From positions 538,075 to 602,074 of the forward strand of contig QCHF01000001.1 of NCBI GenBank assembly GCA_003279605.1: a stretch of DNA of 64,000 bases, written 5' to 3'. The translations under genes and the position numbers were made by a program. Source of the DNA: SAR86 cluster bacterium AG-390-O18. GTDB taxonomy: Bacteria > Pseudomonadota > Gammaproteobacteria > Magnimaribacterales > AG-339-G14. Shown here one piece after another: positions 61,983 to 64,000 of the stretch. The notes under the pieces were generated by a model. It did not search any database. It was not told the origin of the DNA and saw nothing but the letters and a program-made list of their open reading frames with translations. Numbering within the stretch: position 1 is the first letter of the stretch; every line of letters starts with the position of its first letter.

Positions 61983-62367
61983 TTGAGTTAAAGGTAATTT
62001 TTTTATCAAGTTGGTATTTAATGAAAAAACCGATACTAAGTCCAAGTACCGCACCCAAGATTTTAAATGCTTTTGACTCAAATAAATATAAAAAAATAAG
62101 TTCAAAACTCCAAAAAATTATTGTTGTTAATATTGCTGTTGAAGCATATAAAAATAGTTCTTTCATTGAAAAGATTGTATTTTCGCTGCTAAAGATATAT
62201 TTTTTATCCACATAAAATTTAAAAATAAAGCCAGTAATTGTTCCATTAATAATTGAAAAAAATAAATTTGTATAAAAATACAAAGTAATTTCTTGAGAGG
62301 CTATATTTATTAAAATAGAAAAAAAGGAGAACAGAAAATACTTAAAAAAAATTTTTTTCTTAGTCAT
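61975..62367 (-). CDS. GtrA-family small membrane protein
   Basis: A 130-residue protein with four hydrophobic helices (about 8-26, 33-50, 70-90, 98-116). The GtrA signature is GTITGFIFKFYVDKKYIF and the terminal FFIKYQLDKKITF. GtrA proteins assist lipid-linked sugar transfer across the membrane or tether other enzymes. In mycobacteria a GtrA-like gene sits next to dprE1 and dprE2; the same order is found here. It directly abuts the HAD-UbiA stop and overlaps the dprE1-like start. Confidence 0.85.
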   Translation of the reverse strand: MTKKKIFFKYFLFSFFSILINIASQEITLYFYTNLFFSIINGTITGFIFKFYVDKKYIFSSENTIFSMKELFLYASTAILTTIIFWSFELIFLYLFESKAFKILGAVLGLSIGFFIKYQLDKKITFNSNV

Positions 62368-63801
62368 TTAAAGAGCAATAATAAAAAAGAAAACTACTAA
62401 AGTACCCATTAAAATACTTAAACGATCTCTAATTGCAAAGACAATGGGATCGTCAGTAATTTTTCCATCTACAGATGTTTTATAAATGTTAAAGAACCAT
62501 CCAAAAGTAATGAAGGGAATAAAGAAAAGATAAAATGGATTTGTATAAATTTCTATAGCTTGATTAGAAAAAAGGTATACAGCTAATAAAAGACAACCAG
62601 CTGATCCAGTAAGGAGTGAAAAGATTTTTAATAAATTTATATCAGAGTATTTGAAACCTCTCTCTGCTTTTAAAATTTCGTTTTCAGAGAGTTGAGTTAA
62701 TTCGCCAAGTCTTTTAATGGATGATAGTCCAAGAAAGAAGAAAAAAGAAAAAGATATTAACCAAATGGAAATGTCTAAATTTGTAGCTTCTCCCCCAGCA
62801 TAAACCCTTATAGAATAAAAAAAGGACAATATAAGGAGAGAAAAAGTAGTCAATTTCTTAAAATAAAATGAATATAAAAAATTTAAAACAATGTAAGTCA
62901 ATATGACCCAAAAAAAACTTACCGGAAGAAAAGATATTGAAATAAAAAAAGAAAAAGAAAGTAAAAGTATAAATATTAAAAGAGATTGAAAAATTGATAT
63001 TTCTCCTTTGGTGATTGGTCTCTCTTTTTTTCTTGGGTGAAACCTATCTTTGTGTATATCAAAAATATCATTAAAAATATAAACAGATGAAGATATTAAT
63101 GAAAATGAAAAAAAAGCGATAGTGCTTGTGAGAAAACTGGAAAATCCAAAATTTGCAGCCAACATCATTGGAACAAAAATTAATAAATTTTTGACCCACT
63201 GATAGACTCTTAAAGCTTTCAAGAACGATCTAATTTTTTCAAAAAAAGAAACTTTCTTATTCAAAAAAATTAAATTTTTTTTTATTTCTTCATCTTTAAC
63301 TCTAAAAAAAATATTTTTACTATAAATGAAAGCTTCATTAGAAATTTTCCAAATTGGAATATCTTCTTTTGAATTTCCAATATAAGAAAAGGAATCCATT
63401 TCAAAATGATTTTTAATATATTCAATTTTTTTTAGGCCCTTTAAACTTAAGTTTTTTCTTGATCCGAATGCATAATCAAAAATTTTTAATTTCTCTGATA
63501 TCTTTGATACTTGTCTCTGGTGGCTAGCTGAACATAATATTATAATAGAACCTTCCTTTTTCTTTTTTTCTATAATGGAAACTACTTCTTTTGAAAAGTT
63601 TAAGTTTTCAAATTCAATTAGAGAATTTTGTGACATTTTTTCTTTTACATTTTCTTTACCTTGAAAAAGCAATAAAAAAAAAATAAAAAAATTTTTAATT
63701 GGATCTTCTTTTATAAAGCTTATGATTGACTCCTCTAAGGTGTCGCTTGGAGTTAATGTTCCGTCCAAATCTACAATAAGATAATCCTTTTTAGAATTCA
63801 T
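62368..63801 (-). CDS. HAD phosphatase-UbiA prenyltransferase fusion, decaprenyl-phosphate phosphoribosyltransferase type
   Basis: A 477-residue two-domain protein. Residues 1 to about 180 are a HAD phosphatase: DLDGT at 11-15, a Ser-containing LCSASH around 89-94, the Lys of motif III near 122-125, and IGNSKEDIP at 141-149. Residues about 190-477 are a UbiA domain with NDIFDIHKDRFHPRKKERPI (244-263) and DDPIVFAIRDR near the end, which match Rv3806c-type 5-phosphoribosyl transferases more closely than UbiA proper. The HAD half could remove the 5-phosphate from the product. It abuts the GtrA gene; the upstream gene overlaps by 4 bp. Confidence 0.85.
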   Translation of the reverse strand: MNSKKDYLIVDLDGTLTPSDTLEESIISFIKEDPIKNFFIFFLLLFQGKENVKEKMSQNSLIEFENLNFSKEVVSIIEKKKKEGSIIILCSASHQRQVSKISEKLKIFDYAFGSRKNLSLKGLKKIEYIKNHFEMDSFSYIGNSKEDIPIWKISNEAFIYSKNIFFRVKDEEIKKNLIFLNKKVSFFEKIRSFLKALRVYQWVKNLLIFVPMMLAANFGFSSFLTSTIAFFSFSLISSSVYIFNDIFDIHKDRFHPRKKERPITKGEISIFQSLLIFILLLSFSFFISISFLPVSFFWVILTYIVLNFLYSFYFKKLTTFSLLILSFFYSIRVYAGGEATNLDISIWLISFSFFFFLGLSSIKRLGELTQLSENEILKAERGFKYSDINLLKIFSLLTGSAGCLLLAVYLFSNQAIEIYTNPFYLFFIPFITFGWFFNIYKTSVDGKITDDPIVFAIRDRLSILMGTLVVFFFIIAL

Positions 63802-64000
63802 AAGTTTTCACAAAAGTTTTCATTTATTCTCCATATGAAGAATGAATTAGTTGCATTATTTTTTTTTGAAAAAGATGGATTTGAATTCCAGATTAATTCT
63901 AAATGCGGCCATATTGCATTTAAATATTTTCCTCTATATGTTCTTATTTGTGACTTTTCTCTGAATAACTGCTCAGGAATAAATTCATCTACATTTATAT
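63798..64000 (-). CDS. 3' end of an unidentified gene (5' end beyond window)
   Basis: On the minus strand the right edge encodes a 66-residue C-terminus without a stop, starting VDEFIPEQLFREKSQIRTYR and ending FFIWRINENFCENL. Its stop overlaps the HAD-UbiA start in an ATGA junction, so it is part of the same operon. I recognise no family. The Trp- and aromatic-rich text (AIWPHLELIWNSNPSFSKK) contains no obvious membrane helix. It probably belongs to the glycan cluster but no function can be given. Confidence 0.6.
   Translation of the reverse strand, partial: INVDEFIPEQLFREKSQIRTYRGKYLNAIWPHLELIWNSNPSFSKKNNATNSFFIWRINENFCENL

Noticed and set aside
61983-62105. N-terminal extension of the DprE1-like gene
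   Set aside because: It overlaps the GtrA gene and has no DprE1 sequence; the conserved domain starts at ATG 61982.
1-64000. Insertion sequences, prophage, integron, CRISPR array or attachment sites
   Set aside because: No transposase, integrase, repeat array or flanking direct repeats were seen on reading both strands; the tRNA-Pro has no repeated 3' end.

Overview
The window looks like a chromosome segment of a streamlined, AT-rich marine gammaproteobacterium; the SAR86 lineage is my best guess. Reasons: the translation block thrS-infC-rpmI-rplT-pheS-pheT-ihfA-merR-tRNA-Pro(GGG) has the gammaproteobacterial order, there are Gram-negative envelope genes, base composition is low in G+C throughout, and genes are very tightly packed. 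Stop/start overlaps of 1-11 bp are common, four convergent gene pairs overlap at their 3' ends, and no stretch above about 210 bases lacks a gene. The lineage is inferred from these features, not from a database match. I saw no insertion sequence, prophage, integrase or CRISPR array.

Layout. 1-5.5 kb: a Tat-exported PhoD-like phosphatase cut by the left edge, an NTF2-fold protein, a methyltransferase, an aldo/keto reductase, a class A flavin monooxygenase and an iota-carbonic-anhydrase-like protein. 5.5-12.6 kb: an SDR, then a leftward run with five glutathione-transferase-fold proteins (one YghU-like), a family III CoA-transferase, a DUF2306-like membrane protein and a PAP2 phosphatase. 13.5-18 kb: a compact five-gene unit (2-hydroxyacid dehydrogenase, KdsB-like cytidylyltransferase, DegT aminotransferase, two SDRs) that looks like a pathway for a modified CMP-activated acidic sugar. 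18-36 kb: housekeeping and catabolic genes (alpha/beta hydrolase, class III aminotransferase, guaA, guaB, MFS transporter, phhB, fumC, class II aldolase, WecA-like transferase, HCCA isomerase-like protein, carboxylesterase, acyl-CoA dehydrogenase, thioesterase, photolyase, saccharopine-dehydrogenase-like protein), plus a degraded enoyl-CoA hydratase tail and a possible small RNA with an intrinsic terminator. 36-46 kb: an outer-membrane barrel, tRNA-Pro, the translation block, pdxH, DoxX and a DjlA-like protein. 45.7-47.8 kb: a rightward DUF35-thiolase-phosphodiesterase operon. 47.8-64 kb: one long leftward series that starts to the right of the window and ends in RNase D and a small membrane protein.

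That last series is a surface-glycan locus and looks even more AT-rich than the rest. It holds a HAD-UbiA fusion, GtrA, DprE1-like and DprE2-like proteins, which together match the mycobacterial route to polyprenyl-phosphate-arabinofuranose. It also holds two DegT aminotransferases, a Wzy-like polymerase, two glycosyltransferases, a NodB-type deacetylase, a CelD-type acyltransferase, GalE, another epimerase, GalU and a cytidylyltransferase-cupin fusion. The WecA-like transferase at 28 kb could start glycan assembly on the lipid carrier.

Most notable: the arabinose-donor module with Ala at the position of mycobacterial DprE1 Cys387; a PheT that lacks the N-terminal tRNA-binding OB fold; the KdsB/DegT/SDR unit; the putative sRNA at about 34.83-34.91 kb; and the enoyl-CoA hydratase remnant at 19.2 kb.
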